Shown in pieces: positions 28,911 to 37,702 of a stretch of 64,000 bases of DNA. The stretch is from assembly GCA_003225495.1 (NCBI GenBank), contig QIAJ01000023.1:1-64000 (forward strand), in the 5' to 3' direction. Below the pieces are notes generated by a model. That model was not told the origin of the DNA, searched no databases, and saw only the letters and a list, made by a program, of their open reading frames with translations. The stretch is from Acidobacteriota bacterium (GTDB taxonomy: Bacteria > Acidobacteriota > Terriglobia > Terriglobales > Acidobacteriaceae). Position numbers and translations under genes: made by a program. The first letter of the stretch is position 1. Each line of letters opens with the position of its first letter.

Positions 28911-30242
28911 TCAGTTACCGGGGCCGCCGGGTTTGGTACCGGGTGGAAGAACTGACATGTTTTCGGCTTTCCAGCGCATAGCGGCGGTGATGCGGGTGCG
29001 TCCGCTGGGATGATCGAAGAAGAACATTTCTTCCAGTGGACTGGGATCAAGCTTGCGATAATCGGCTAGTTTCAAGTCGACCAGGGCTTCGCCGTCGGGC
29101 TGGCGGGCGGCATCTATTCCGAAAATATCCGCTTCATACTCCTGCGTGCGAATCCAACTGTTGGTCACAGGCGTTAGCACGAAAAAGAAAAGTGAGAATA
29201 AGAGTGCGGCGAGCGGCAGCGCGGCTACGTCGGTGATTTCGCGGATTCTCCAGCGATCTCCCCAACGAGCGAGACCCCAGTGCATGGCGCGATTGAGGAA
29301 TGCAAAACCGATTATGGCAAGCACGCCGAAAAAGAGTTTGTCTTTATAGACGTGGTGGAGAACGTAGTGCCCCATCTCATGACCCATTACGGACTGGATC
29401 TCCTCGGGAGTGCAGCGATTCAGAAGATTGTCGTTCAGCACGATGCGTTCTGAGCCTAGAAATCCGCTGACATATGCGCTCACACGAGTGGATTGCCTGG
29501 ACGCATCGACTTCATAAACCTCGGTTACGGGAATTCCGTTCGCACGCGCGAGGCTGAGGATTGGATCTTTGATCTTGGGGTTTTCAAGTTTCTTGAAATC
29601 GTTAAACAAGGGCGCGATGTAAACGGGGGCGATCAAGACGATGATCGCCTGAAACACGATACTTGCCAGCGCACCCCACAGCCACCAGTTCTTTCCGAGA
29701 CGGCGTACGACCCAGTACAGGGCGATCACCGCGATGCCGCCAATGAGGGCGCCGACAGCCAGGGCGACGATTTGGTCGCGCATCCATGGGCCGAAAGTCT
29801 GTGTTGCCAGACCATATTTGTGCTCGCGGATGTAACCCTCATAGACGGCGAGTGGGAACTGGATCACGGTGGTAATGAGCACGAATAAAACGAAGTAGAT
29901 CAAGTCCTGGGCACCACGCCAGGAGGAAATCCGCGCTGCCCAGTCCCGGATGCGCGCTGAAAGGCCCGTCTGCAGTAGAAGGATGAGGACGGTTGCGCTC
30001 AGCAAAAAGTCCCAGAGTTGCAGCCAGTAGCCACCCTCGAAGTAGGCGTCGGAGCGCGCCCTTTTATCGGGAGGCACGGTTGCAAGATAGGCATCGGTGG
30101 CGGCTTTCACGTCGAAAGCAGGAACTGAGGGCGCCGCGACCGCGGGCATCGTAGCTGAAGCATTCGGCGGCTTTGGTTCGGCGTAGATTGCCGGGAGTAT
30201 CGACAACGCGAGAACTAGAAGGATCAGTTTGGGCGCGAGCAT
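28911..30242 (-). CDS. M48 family metallopeptidase (Ste24/CAAX protease-like), membrane
   Basis: VMGHEMGHYVLHHVYKD (HExxH) with multiple TMs; EYEADIFGIDAARQPDGEALVDLKLADYRKLDPSPLEEMFFFDHPS. Start trimmed to MLAPKLILLVLALS. Confidence 0.9.
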   Translation of the reverse strand: MLAPKLILLVLALSILPAIYAEPKPPNASATMPAVAAPSVPAFDVKAATDAYLATVPPDKRARSDAYFEGGYWLQLWDFLLSATVLILLLQTGLSARIRDWAARISSWRGAQDLIYFVLFVLITTVIQFPLAVYEGYIREHKYGLATQTFGPWMRDQIVALAVGALIGGIAVIALYWVVRRLGKNWWLWGALASIVFQAIIVLIAPVYIAPLFNDFKKLENPKIKDPILSLARANGIPVTEVYEVDASRQSTRVSAYVSGFLGSERIVLNDNLLNRCTPEEIQSVMGHEMGHYVLHHVYKDKLFFGVLAIIGFAFLNRAMHWGLARWGDRWRIREITDVAALPLAALLFSLFFFVLTPVTNSWIRTQEYEADIFGIDAARQPDGEALVDLKLADYRKLDPSPLEEMFFFDHPSGRTRITAAMRWKAENMSVLPPGTKPGGPGN

Positions 30243-30301
30243 GATCGACCTCAACAGTGGCGGAATTACGAAAGCGCATTGTATGGAAGAGTTGCCCAGG
30301 G

Positions 30302-31159
30302 TCAAAGCCCGGCTTCGATGCGCGAGCGGGGATCAAGGACATCGCGGAGAGCGTCGCCGATAAAATTGAACGCGAGCACGGCCAACATAACAGTGAGAGC
30401 GGGAAACAACACCAGATGCGGGGCGTCGAAGAGATGCGAGCGCGCGTCGTTAAGCATGGAACCCCAGCTCGCGGTCGGAGGCGGCACTCCCAGACCGAGA
30501 AAGCTCATGGTTGCTTCGGCAAGAATTGCTCCGGCCATGCCGATGGCGGCCTGAACGATCACCGGCTGAATGATGTTGGGAAGAATGTGGCGCAGAATGA
30601 TGCGAAGGTCGCCAGCACCGAGTGAACGCGCCGCTTCCACGAATTCCCTCTCGCGAACCGCTAAAACCTGAGCGCGCACCAGACGCGCGTATCCGACCCA
30701 TCCGCCGAGCGACAGGGCGAGGACGAGGTTCAATATTCCCGGTCCGCGGAAGGCTACAAAGGCAATGGCGATCAGAATTCCGGGGAAAGAGAGAAACGCA
30801 TTCATCAGAACGATGTTGACGAAGCGGTCGATGCGGCCGCCGTAGTATCCGGCGAGGCTGCCGATGATGAGGCCGAGAAAGAGCGAGCAGACGACCACGC
30901 TACTGCCGACGAACATCGAAATACGAGCTCCCCAGATCAGCCGGGAGAGGATGTCGCGTCCAAGTTCATCGGTGCCCGCAATATGCTGGGATGAAGGCGT
31001 CTGCAGGCGGTTGGGTAGATCGATGTGAGCGGGATCCTGGGGAGCGATCCAGGGGGCGAATAAGGCGCAGAAGATGAAGCCTACGACAAAAAGGATTCCG
31101 ATTGCAGCCAGGGGGTTGTGGCGGGCTAGGCGCGGCAGCGAGATGGCAGCGGTGGACAT
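30302..31159 (-). CDS. ABC transporter permease (DppC/OppC-like)
   Basis: GTDELGRDILSRLIWGARISMFVG...EFVEAARSLGAGDLRIILRHILPNIIQPVIVQAAIGMAGAILAEATMSFLGLGVPPPTASWGSML. Confidence 0.92.
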   Translation of the reverse strand: MSTAAISLPRLARHNPLAAIGILFVVGFIFCALFAPWIAPQDPAHIDLPNRLQTPSSQHIAGTDELGRDILSRLIWGARISMFVGSSVVVCSLFLGLIIGSLAGYYGGRIDRFVNIVLMNAFLSFPGILIAIAFVAFRGPGILNLVLALSLGGWVGYARLVRAQVLAVREREFVEAARSLGAGDLRIILRHILPNIIQPVIVQAAIGMAGAILAEATMSFLGLGVPPPTASWGSMLNDARSHLFDAPHLVLFPALTVMLAVLAFNFIGDALRDVLDPRSRIEAGL

Positions 31160-31246
31160 TTGTGGATCCGTACCGAACTACCATATCTCAAGCCGGAACT
31201 TGCGGTAACTGTCGATCACATCAAAGTCGGCGCGGGAAGGACGGCG

Positions 31247-32164
31247 CTACTGGCGTATTCTCGGATTCACCGCCGAATACAGTAGGTCCGTCAAGAAATT
31301 CACTGCCACATATGTCAGCCCAATCGCCAGAATGCATCCCTGCACGAGATAGTAGTCGCGGTTGGCAATGGCCTGGATCGTCAAGCGCCCGATGCCCGGC
31401 CAGGAAAAAATTGTTTCTGTAACAATTGCGCCAGCCAGCAGCGCACCGAACTGCAAGCCCAATACGGTCAGAATTGGGATCATCGCATTGCGCAATGCGT
31501 GGCGATAAACTACTGTCCGTTCCGGCAGGCCTTTGGCCCGAGCGGTGCGGATGTAATCCTGGCCTAATTCTTCAAGCATGGACGTTCGCACCATGCGGGT
31601 CAGGATTGCGGCCAGCGCGCCCCCCATTGTGATTGCTGGAAGGACCAGGTGCGCGAGCGTGCCTGAACCGGAAACAGGAAGCCATCCCAGGTTTATGGCG
31701 AAAAACAGAATCAGGACCGGGCCGAGAGCGAAGTTCGGGAAGGATAGGCCGAAGAGACTGACTACGCTCAGGACGCGGTCATCCCATAGATTGCGGCGGC
31801 GGGCGGAGTGGACCCCGGCAGGGATCGCCAGAATTATTGCCACAAAAAGAGATGCCAGCGTCAGTTGCAATGTGTTGGGATATCGGTTTGCGATGAGAGA
31901 GGTGACGCCCTGGTTGAAGCGGAAAGACTTTCCCAGGTCGCCGTGGAGTACGCCGTTCCAGTAGTTCAAATACTGGCGGCCCAGGGGAACGTCGAGTCCG
32001 TAGGCATGGCGGGCTGCCTCGATGTCGCCAGCGGCGGCACCTTCCCCCAGCATTTGCTGGATTGGGTCGCCGGGGACGAAGTGGATCAAGAGGAAAACCG
32101 TGGAGACGACGAGCCAGATGACTGGAAGTGCGTAGAGGAGGCGGGAGAGGATGAAGCGCGGCAT
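31247..32164 (-). CDS. ABC transporter permease (DppB/OppB-like)
   Basis: MPRFILSRLLYALPVIWLVVSTVFLLIHFVPGDPIQQMLG...EELGQDYIRTARAKGLPERTVVYRHALRNAMIPILTVLG. Confidence 0.92.
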   Translation of the reverse strand: MPRFILSRLLYALPVIWLVVSTVFLLIHFVPGDPIQQMLGEGAAAGDIEAARHAYGLDVPLGRQYLNYWNGVLHGDLGKSFRFNQGVTSLIANRYPNTLQLTLASLFVAIILAIPAGVHSARRRNLWDDRVLSVVSLFGLSFPNFALGPVLILFFAINLGWLPVSGSGTLAHLVLPAITMGGALAAILTRMVRTSMLEELGQDYIRTARAKGLPERTVVYRHALRNAMIPILTVLGLQFGALLAGAIVTETIFSWPGIGRLTIQAIANRDYYLVQGCILAIGLTYVAVNFLTDLLYSAVNPRIRQ

Positions 32165-32181
32165 TGAGTTTGAGCTTTGTA

Positions 32182-32312
32182 TCAGGACATCGCTTCAGCG
32201 ATGCCGAAGAGTAGCAAAATCAAGAACGCCTTAAGGCGCTGGCGATGCGCCTCCGCCCCTAAAGGGGCGTCCAACATAATCGACTTTCGGCATCGCTGAA
32301 GCGATGTCCTGA
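32182..32312. repeat. REP/MITE-like element with perfect 27-bp inverted terminal repeats
   Basis: tcaggacatcgcttcagcgatgccgaa (32182-32208) and ttcggcatcgctgaagcgatgtcctga (32286-32312) are exact reverse complements. Internal hairpin cgcccct-aa-aggggcg (32254-32269). Confidence 0.85.
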
Positions 32313-32415
32313 GAACCCGCGCTGGTACGAACCTGCCCTGATACGACCTGCGCCGATACGAACCTGCGCCGCCGATACAAATCTACTACTTCTGGAACGA
32401 ACCCACTCCAACTGC

Positions 32416-33789
32416 TCAATCTCCTGCCAGTTGTTTCGCGGCCGCTGCCGGTACCGGTTCGATTCTCACGGTGGCGATACGATTCCCTTCCATCTTATCG
32501 ACTACAAAGCGGCGGCCTTCGTATTCGAAGACGTCGCTTTCTTTGGGGATTCTTTGCAGGCGTGCCAGAACGAATCCGGCAAGCGTCTCAAAACCTTCGT
32601 CCTGCGGAAGCTTTAATTCATACTGCGCTTCGAGGTCGCGGATGTTCAGAGCGCCGTCTAGTTCAAGTGGAGCATTTGCGTCGGTGACGGCCGGCTCGGC
32701 GGCGGCTACGTCGAACTCGTCTTCCAATTCGCCTACGAGTTGCTCCAGGACGTCTTCAACTGTTATCACCCCGGCGGTTGAGCCGAATTCATCGACTACC
32801 ACGGCGAGATGCCGTTTACGCTGCTGGAACTCGCCCAGGAGTTCGAGCAGGGACTTCGTCTCTGGGACGACGAGGACACCGTGCATGATCTGGCTAATTC
32901 GCATCGTGGAGATACGCAAGGCGGACGCGGGACTCGAGCTTAGAGTGAGGCGGAAGCGTGTCCAGCGCATCAGGTCCTTGGCATAGAGAACTCCTACGAT
33001 GTGCTCGGGACCGCGCTGCGGATCATAGACCGGGATGCGGGAGTGTTGCTCTTCGACAACTCGGGAGAGTGCCTCATCGAGATTGAGATCGGCGGGCAGA
33101 GAGAAAATGCGCGTTCGCGGAACCATCACTTGGCGGGCGGTGATGTTGTCGAGTTCGAGAGCGTTGAGCAACATCTCTTCCTGGGCCGACGAAAGCTGGC
33201 CGGAGTGGTGTGCATTGGCGACGATCAGTCGCAGTTCGTCGGGCGAGTGTACGGATCCGTGGCGGATGTCGTGAGTTCCGAACGCTCGGAGAACTAGTCC
33301 GGCGACGCGGGTCATGGTTGCCGTGAGAGGGCCGGTCAGGGTCAGGAAGACGTCCATGGGCGCCGCGACCGCGAGCGCCACCCGCTCGGCACGCTGCAGG
33401 GCGAGCGACTTTGGAACCAACTCACCCAGAATCACGTGCAGAACGGTAATCAGAATGAAGGCGACGCCTACCGCACAGGCGTGCGCGTACAGGGCAGCAT
33501 AAGGAATGCGGCCTACCCAACCTTCGAACAAATGAGCGAGGACGGGCTCGCCGACCCAGCCGAGAGTCAGGCTGCAGATTGTGACGCCCAGCTGCACGCC
33601 ATTGACGACTCTTTGGATCTGCTGATGGAGCTTGAGGACGGTCCGCGCACCCACGCGACCGGCTTCGATCAACTGTTGGATTCGGGTTTCGCGTACGCTG
33701 ACCAGCGCAAACTCCGCGGCAGCGAAGAACGCATTAGCTGCCACCAGGAGCAGGATTAGAAACACCCGCAGCAGCACGTACGCAATCAT
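32416..33789 (-). CDS. CNNM/CorC-HlyC family transporter (DUF21, CBS, CorC_HlyC)
   Basis: DUF21 TM domain; RQVMVPRTRIFSLPADLNLDEAL...HSRIPVYD; LAVVVDEFGSTAGVITVEDVLEQLVGELEDEFD; C-terminal VDKMEGNRIATVRIEPV. Confidence 0.93.
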   Translation of the reverse strand: MIAYVLLRVFLILLLVAANAFFAAAEFALVSVRETRIQQLIEAGRVGARTVLKLHQQIQRVVNGVQLGVTICSLTLGWVGEPVLAHLFEGWVGRIPYAALYAHACAVGVAFILITVLHVILGELVPKSLALQRAERVALAVAAPMDVFLTLTGPLTATMTRVAGLVLRAFGTHDIRHGSVHSPDELRLIVANAHHSGQLSSAQEEMLLNALELDNITARQVMVPRTRIFSLPADLNLDEALSRVVEEQHSRIPVYDPQRGPEHIVGVLYAKDLMRWTRFRLTLSSSPASALRISTMRISQIMHGVLVVPETKSLLELLGEFQQRKRHLAVVVDEFGSTAGVITVEDVLEQLVGELEDEFDVAAAEPAVTDANAPLELDGALNIRDLEAQYELKLPQDEGFETLAGFVLARLQRIPKESDVFEYEGRRFVVDKMEGNRIATVRIEPVPAAAAKQLAGD

Positions 33790-33853
33790 GGAGGCTTAAT
33801 TCTAACATTCCAAAGGATAAAGAAGGTCAGGGGTTACAGGTGCCGGGTATCAG

Positions 33854-33881
33854 ATGTCAGGTGTCAGGTGTCAGGTGTCAG
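33854..33881. repeat. Short tandem repeat (R)TGTCAG x4
   Basis: atgtcag gtgtcag gtgtcag gtgtcag read directly; upstream of the efflux operon. Confidence 0.8.
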
Positions 33882-34120
33882 GAAGGACGGAACCATTCGC
33901 ATTGATAAGACGCCGATGTCAGGTCTCGGCGACCTCAGAGGGGCGTGAAACCTAACACTTGACAGGTGCTTTGTCGCTTTCTTTTTGGCCGTTTGGGGGT
34001 CTAACTGATGGGAACGAGAAGGTTTCGACGGTCGATTTTCCAAGGAACTATTCAATGCGGTATCCCGTACTAGGGAGTGAAGCTTACGTCCCTGTTTCGA
34101 ATTCCAGGTAGGAGGCAGTT

Positions 34121-35338
34121 GTGAACGGTAATGTGAATGGCAAGAAATCAAAGCGGCGCAAGCGGATCATCTACGGCACAATCGCGGCCGTGGTGCTGCT
34201 GGTGATCGTGGGCGGCGTGTATGCGGCTACCAGCGGCGGTACCAAGATTGATCCCTCCAAGCTGGCGAAGGTCGAAAAGGGCGATTTGGCGAAGAGCGTG
34301 GTGGCGACCGGCAAGGTCGAGCCGATCACGAAGGTCGAAATTAAATCCAAAGCCAGCGGCATCGTGAAGAAGCTTTACGTCGAGTACGGCGACAAGGTCA
34401 GGAAGGGCCAACTGCTCGCGGAACTCGATAAGGAAGAAATCCAGGCGCGGGTTGATCAGGCGCGAGCCCAGATGGAAGCTTCGACCGCCAGCATGAACGG
34501 AACTCGCGCCGATCTGGAGCGTGCGAAGGTAGACGCCGAGGGACCGGACGTGCCATTGCTTAAACGCGCCTTTGATCGCGCCAAGGGAATGGCAAAAGAG
34601 GGCGTCGTTTCGGCTTCCGCTCTGGACGATGCTCAGAAGAATTATGAGATGTCCTTGAACAAGCAGAACGTATCGAAGGCGCAGCTGCAGGTTCTCCAGG
34701 CAAAGATCGGGCAATCACAGGCCCAGGTCGCGCAGGATCGCGCCAACCTGAAGCAGTTGGAAGAGCAGCTTGCCTACACCACGATTACATCGCCGATTGA
34801 CGGGATCATTCTTTCGCGCGACGTAGAAGTCGGTGACGCGGTGAGTTCGATCCTGGTGCTCGGTTCATCGGCCACGCTCGTCATGACGCTAGGCGACACC
34901 AGCGAAGTGTACGTAAAGGGCAAAGTGGACGAGAGCGACATCGGCAAGGTCTATATGGGCCAGCCTGCCCGCATCAAGGTCGAGTCGTATAAAGACAAGA
35001 CTTTTACGGGAAAGGTGAACAAGATCTCTCCGATGGGCGTGGAGAAAGATAACGTCACCACGTTTGAGGTGCGCGTCTCGATCAATAACCCGGAGGGCGT
35101 CCTCAAAGCGAACATGACCGCCAATGCCGAGATCATTCTGGAAGAGCACAAAGGCGTGCTCCAGATTCCGGAAGGCTCCATCATTTACGACAAGGACAAG
35201 AAAGCGTCCGTCGAAGTACCCGAGCCCAAGGGCAAGGAAGGCAAGAAGAAGCTGGCCGTCAACATCGGGATCTCGAACGGCGCAAAGACCGAACTTCTGG
35301 GCGGGCTGAAAGAAGGCGATCAAGTGGTGCTGCAGTAG
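34121..35338 (+). CDS. Efflux transporter periplasmic adaptor subunit (HlyD/MacA-like)
   Basis: GKVEPITKVEIKSKASGIVKKLYVEYGDKVRKGQLLAELD, long coiled coil, LEEQLAYTTITSPIDGIILSRDVEVGDAVSS. GTG start. Confidence 0.92.
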   Translation: MNGNVNGKKSKRRKRIIYGTIAAVVLLVIVGGVYAATSGGTKIDPSKLAKVEKGDLAKSVVATGKVEPITKVEIKSKASGIVKKLYVEYGDKVRKGQLLAELDKEEIQARVDQARAQMEASTASMNGTRADLERAKVDAEGPDVPLLKRAFDRAKGMAKEGVVSASALDDAQKNYEMSLNKQNVSKAQLQVLQAKIGQSQAQVAQDRANLKQLEEQLAYTTITSPIDGIILSRDVEVGDAVSSILVLGSSATLVMTLGDTSEVYVKGKVDESDIGKVYMGQPARIKVESYKDKTFTGKVNKISPMGVEKDNVTTFEVRVSINNPEGVLKANMTANAEIILEEHKGVLQIPEGSIIYDKDKKASVEVPEPKGKEGKKKLAVNIGISNGAKTELLGGLKEGDQVVLQ

Positions 35339-35346
35339 TGAAGAAA

Positions 35347-35436
35347 GGTCTCAGGTCCTAGGTCTCGGGTCTCAGGAAAACCAGATACTTCGGTAAAACC
35401 TGACCTGAGACCTACACCTCAGATCTGAGACCTGGG
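35347..35436. repeat. Imperfect inverted repeat of GTCTCAGGT-type units
   Basis: ggtctcaggtc (35347-35357) is an exact reverse complement of gacctgagacc (35402-35412), plus further ggtctcgggtctcagg ... cctcagatctgagacc units. Confidence 0.75.
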
Positions 35437-35441
35437 TCCCC

Positions 35442-36695
35442 ATGACTTTCTCCGAGATCTTCCGACAGGCGTTCGCTACTTTCAAAGCACACAAGATGCG
35501 CACCTTCCTCACGATGTTTGGAATCGTGTGGGGGATCGCGTCGGTAATCTTGTTGGTCGGCTTGGGACGAGGCTTTACGGTGGACCAGAAAAAGCACATG
35601 GAATCTCTGGGCAAGGATCTGGTGATCGTGTGGGGTGGGCGCACCAGCGCGCAGGCGGGCGGTTTGGCAGCCGGACGAGAGATTACGCTCACCATCGATG
35701 ACGCGCGGCTCATCAGTAATGAGTGCTATCAGGTGAAGAGTGTCAGTCCTGAGTTGCGACGGCAGGTTCCTGAAGTAAGCGCTTTTAACTCGGCTAATCG
35801 CGGCGTCGTTGGAATGTGGCCGGCGTACCAGGAGTTTCGATCGTTGAAGCTCGACTCGGGGCGACTGCTTACGGATGAGGATGAAAAAGAGTCGCGGCGG
35901 GTGGTGGTGCTGGGATCGGCGGCGCAGCAACAGCTTTTTCCGGGGCAACCGGCTGTCGGCTCGATGGTCTCAATCAAGGGAGTGCCTTACGCAGTCGTGG
36001 GAGTGCTTGAGAAGAAGAATCAGAACTCGAATTACAGCGGCCCCGACAACGACTACCTGTTTGCGCCGTATTCGGCAGTCGCGCGCGATTTTCCGCCGCC
36101 GCTGAAGCCGGGCATAGTGAAGGGCTATCTGGATGACATTGTTTTCCAGGTGGCGGACCCTGATAGCCACGACGATGCGGTGCTGCAGGTTCGACGCACG
36201 CTCGGGCGCGTACATCACTTTGAGGCAACCGATAAGGATGCGCTTTTCATCTGGGACACAATGGACGGCGCCAAGATTCTGGCGCGGATTTTTGATTTCG
36301 TTACGCTTTTCTTCGGTTGCGTGGCGATTGTTACGCTTTGTCTGGGCGGTATCGGAGTGATGAACATCATGCTGGTTTCAGTGAGGGAGAGGACGCGGGA
36401 AATTGGCGTACGCAAAGCAATGGGCGCTACGCGACGCGACATCCTGCGGCAATTCTTCGCGGAGTCGGCCTTGCTGACCATCGTCAGCGGCAGCCTGGGA
36501 CTCGCTTTCGGGATTGGCGTTTGTATCCTGGCTGCATGGGTGCCTTTGCCGGACTTTGTTCCGCATCCGATTGTTTCGGTGATTTCTGTAGTTGCTTCGG
36601 TACTTACTCTTTCGCTGATCACGCTGACCGCCGGCATGTATCCGGCGCAGCGCGCAGCTGAAATGACACCTGTGGAGTCGCTTCGATATGAATAG
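35442..36695 (+). CDS. ABC transporter permease (MacB/FtsX type)
   Basis: FATFKAHKMRTFLTMFGIVWGIASVILLVGLG...GGIGVMNIMLVSVRERTREIGVRKAMGATRRDILRQF...YPAQRAAEMTPVESLRYE. Confidence 0.92.
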   Translation: MTFSEIFRQAFATFKAHKMRTFLTMFGIVWGIASVILLVGLGRGFTVDQKKHMESLGKDLVIVWGGRTSAQAGGLAAGREITLTIDDARLISNECYQVKSVSPELRRQVPEVSAFNSANRGVVGMWPAYQEFRSLKLDSGRLLTDEDEKESRRVVVLGSAAQQQLFPGQPAVGSMVSIKGVPYAVVGVLEKKNQNSNYSGPDNDYLFAPYSAVARDFPPPLKPGIVKGYLDDIVFQVADPDSHDDAVLQVRRTLGRVHHFEATDKDALFIWDTMDGAKILARIFDFVTLFFGCVAIVTLCLGGIGVMNIMLVSVRERTREIGVRKAMGATRRDILRQFFAESALLTIVSGSLGLAFGIGVCILAAWVPLPDFVPHPIVSVISVVASVLTLSLITLTAGMYPAQRAAEMTPVESLRYE

Positions 36696-37617
36696 CCTTT
36701 CGTTGATTCGCTATCGCGCAATTCGCGCTGTGTTGTTCGTGCTGGCCAGTGCGCTGGCCAGCTTCGGTTCGGTGGCGGGGACCTTTGACCGATCGTTCCA
36801 GGTCAACGGTCCCGTCGATCTCGAAGTGCTGACCCGCTCGGGGGACATCACCGTCCGGTCTGGATCGACGGGAACGGTTTCCGTTCACGGCAAAATCCAT
36901 CTCAACAACTCCTGGTTTGAAAGCAGCCGCAAGGCGGAGGTGGAAGAACTTGAGAAGAATCCTCCAGTGCGGCAGAACGGCAACAGCGTCCGCATTGATT
37001 ACGTGAATATGCGCAACGTCTCGGTGGATTACGAGATTACGGTTCCCGAGAACACCACGGTTCGCGCCCATAGCGGGAGCGGCAATCAATCGGTGGAAGG
37101 GATCAAAGGTAATGTCGATCTCGAAGCGGGATCGGGCGACATGCAACTTTCGCGTCTGACCGGCGACCTGCGTTTCCAGACCGGCTCCGGCAACGTTCGC
37201 GGGCGGCAACTCTCTGGGCCGGCGAAGGTCAAAGCCGGCAGTGGAGATATTGAAATCGAGGAGTTGGGCCAGGGCGATGTGGATATTCGCACTGGTTCCG
37301 GCAACATCACGGTAAGCGGCATCAATGGTGGGTTTCGCGCCGAAGCGGGCAGCGGCGACATTCGCGCCAACGGAGCTCCAAAGAGTCTCTGGAACATTCG
37401 TACCGGTTCGGGCAACGTGGATCTGCGTGTGCCTTCAGAATCAGCTTTCGATGTGGACATCTCTTCCAACTCAGGAACGGTGGTTGTGGATCATCCCGTG
37501 ACGACAACAGTGCAGGGCCGGGTGCAGGAAGAGCGCAAGAGTGTCGTCGGGAAAGTTCGTAACGGCGGTCCGACGATCTCGGTGCACACCGGGTCGGGGG
37601 ATATTCATCTCGATTGA
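36688..37617 (+). CDS. DUF4097 family beta-strand-repeat protein, secreted
   Basis: Periodic GSG(D/N)-(I/V) repeats: TRSGDITVRSGSTG...AGSGDMQLSRLTGDLRFQTGSGNVRG...KAGSGDIEIEEL...RTGSGNITVSG...EAGSGDIRANG...RTGSGNVDLRV. Confidence 0.85.
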   Translation: MNSLSLIRYRAIRAVLFVLASALASFGSVAGTFDRSFQVNGPVDLEVLTRSGDITVRSGSTGTVSVHGKIHLNNSWFESSRKAEVEELEKNPPVRQNGNSVRIDYVNMRNVSVDYEITVPENTTVRAHSGSGNQSVEGIKGNVDLEAGSGDMQLSRLTGDLRFQTGSGNVRGRQLSGPAKVKAGSGDIEIEELGQGDVDIRTGSGNITVSGINGGFRAEAGSGDIRANGAPKSLWNIRTGSGNVDLRVPSESAFDVDISSNSGTVVVDHPVTTTVQGRVQEERKSVVGKVRNGGPTISVHTGSGDIHLD

Positions 37618-37702
37618 AATTGGCGGGCCACCGGTCTCAGGTCGCGGGTGTCAGGAAATCGCACCTCGAGTCTTCCTGTGCCCCGTTGACCACTGTTTCG
37701 CA

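Noticed and set aside
33854-33881. CRISPR-like array
   Set aside because: Only four 7-nt tandem units without spacers; a simple tandem repeat. No Cas genes in the window.
34005-34050. tmRNA-like start (gggaacgagaaggtttcgacgg)
   Set aside because: Resembles the tmRNA 5' motif, but the adaptor gene begins about 100 nt downstream and no matching 3' tRNA-like end or tag ORF is visible.
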